Source: Thermoplasmatota archaeon
GTDB lineage: Archaea > Thermoplasmatota > Penumbrarchaeia > Penumbrarchaeales > Penumbrarchaeaceae
Assembly: GCA_030600725.1 (NCBI GenBank)
Contig: JAUVLN010000127.1
Coordinates: forward strand, 1-6,497
Reading direction: 5' to 3'
Length of the DNA stretch: 6,497 nt
Numbering within the stretch: the stretch's first letter is position 1; every line of letters starts with the position of its first letter. The notes beneath the pieces were generated by a model. The model saw only the letters and a program-made list of their open reading frames with translations, had not been told where the DNA came from and ran no database searches. Below are positions 6,175-6,497 of the stretch, one piece after another. Position numbers and translations under genes: made by a program.

Positions 6175-6372
6175 TCAAGGCGTCCCGAAGGCGATGAAAT
6201 AGAGGGCCAATCCCATCCCGAGAAACAGTAGCAGGTAAAAGAGGATCATCCCTCCCGTGAACAGAAGCTGGAACCTGGCGGCGCCCTTGGGGGTTCTGAT
6301 AAGCCGCCTCATGAGGGGGCTTTTTTGCCTCACACCCCAGTGGATGTCCCTGCCCGATCGTCTTCTCGCCAT
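6175..6372 (-). CDS. Small basic single-pass membrane protein, unrecognised
   Basis: A 65-residue product starting at the ATG at 6372-6370. The first 33 residues are strongly basic (ARRRSGR at 2-8, RQK, MRRLIRTPKGAAR) with almost no acid; residues about 36-62 are one hydrophobic, glycine-containing segment (FTGGMILFYLLLFLGMGLAL) ending in AFGTP. By the positive-inside rule the N-terminus would be cytoplasmic. The membrane-protein composition and a TATA-like box at leaderless spacing argue that it is real; the alternative frame over the same DNA shows no such organisation. It ends tail to tail with the MBL gene without a spare base. I do not recognise the family. Roles such as a small subunit of a membrane complex or a ribosome- or translocon-associated protein are possible, but nothing here shows one. 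Confidence 0.65.
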   Translation of the reverse strand: MARRRSGRDIHWGVRQKSPLMRRLIRTPKGAARFQLLFTGGMILFYLLLFLGMGLALYFIAFGTP

Positions 6373-6394
6373 CTTGTACCGTATCGATCACATG

Positions 6395-6402
6395 TAGAAT
6401 AA
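6395..6402 (-). promoter_or_regulatory. TATA-like box of the small membrane-protein gene
   Basis: Minus-strand TTATTCTA (6402-6395) is centred about 26 bases before the ATG at 6372, and no ribosome site precedes that ATG, so a leaderless transcript is plausible. A second A/T candidate, AATATATG (6418-6411), would instead give a leader of about 17 bases without a ribosome site and is the less consistent option. Confidence 0.35.
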
Positions 6403-6452
6403 CATTTCACCATATATTCATCATATGTCGTTCGTTCAAGTATATTCTAGTG

Positions 6453-6467
6453 GAAAAGATTTAATCA
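6453..6467 (+). promoter_or_regulatory. BRE/TATA-like promoter facing right
   Basis: GAAAAGA (6453-6459) followed by TTTAATCA (6460-6467) is a well-formed BRE-TATA pair, much like GGAAAG-TTTAATTA before the PKD gene. The box is centred about 27 bases upstream of the A of an ATG at 6491, the spacing of a leaderless archaeal gene. Confidence 0.45.
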
Positions 6468-6490
6468 TACTGCCGTTTATCTACATAAAG

Positions 6491-6497
6491 ATGAAAT
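6491..6497 (+). CDS. Possible start of a leaderless gene running off the right edge
   Basis: ATGAAAT at the end of the window begins about 27 bases after the centre of a good BRE/TATA-like element (6453-6467). No ribosome site lies between them, which fits leaderless initiation. Only two codons are visible, so the product cannot be named; a stable RNA starting here is an alternative. Confidence 0.3.

Noticed and set aside
6175..6372. Small protein as archaeal Sec61-beta (SecG)
   Set aside because: Length and single membrane segment fit, but the usual motif before the membrane segment is absent and the basic pattern differs, so I left it unnamed.
6161..6391. Minus-strand 76-codon frame overlapping the small membrane-protein gene
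   Set aside because: Its product has no coherent hydrophobic or basic organisation and would run into the MBL gene; the 65-codon frame is better in both respects.

Overview
The window looks like a chromosomal segment from an archaeon, most likely a euryarchaeal lineage; Thermoplasmatota is a tentative guess. The reasons are an archaeal-type (class I) CCA-adding enzyme, a transketolase split into two subunits, a short transaldolase, AT-rich TATA/BRE-like elements 20-30 bases upstream of several starts, and a mix of genes with strong GGAGGTGAT-type ribosome sites and genes that look leaderless. Coding DNA is moderately GC-rich; the intergenic spacers drop sharply in GC. No tRNA, rRNA, CRISPR array, insertion sequence or att-like repeat was seen.

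Layout, left to right. At 1-856 (minus) is the 5' part of a secreted PKD-domain surface protein that runs off the left edge, with its own promoter in the spacer at 857-915. At 916-3869 (minus) is a tightly packed four-gene operon, transcribed in the order transketolase N-terminal subunit, transketolase C-terminal subunit, transaldolase, HycI-type [NiFe]-hydrogenase maturation protease. Its junctions are TGATG, a 4-base gap and ATGA, so translational coupling is likely throughout. The 72-base leader/promoter region at 3870-3941 carries a TATA-like box and a 7-bp inverted repeat. At 3942-5465 (minus) is cca. A 61-base divergent promoter region separates cca from a plus-strand metallo-beta-lactamase-fold hydrolase (5527-6174). 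That gene ends directly against the stop codon of a small minus-strand gene for a basic single-pass membrane protein (6175-6372). The right end (6373-6497) is an AT-rich divergent promoter region, with a probable leaderless gene beginning at 6491 on the plus strand and leaving the window.

How the genes fit together. Transketolase and transaldolase are the core of the non-oxidative pentose phosphate pathway and would interconvert hexose/triose phosphates with pentose and erythrose phosphates, supplying ribose-5-phosphate and erythrose-4-phosphate. The transaldolase carries the Glu and Phe expected of a true transaldolase rather than fructose-6-phosphate aldolase. The hydrogenase protease overlapping the transaldolase gene is the one unexpected partner: it implies that the cell has a [NiFe] hydrogenase, probably group 4-like, encoded elsewhere. 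CCA addition to tRNA and the MBL hydrolase are separate functions.

Overall this is mainly housekeeping sequence. I see no convincing evidence of a new defence or mobile system. The observations most worth a second look are the hydrogenase-protease/pentose-phosphate coupling, the leader hairpin of the transketolase operon, the overlapping divergent promoters, and the unrecognised small membrane protein.
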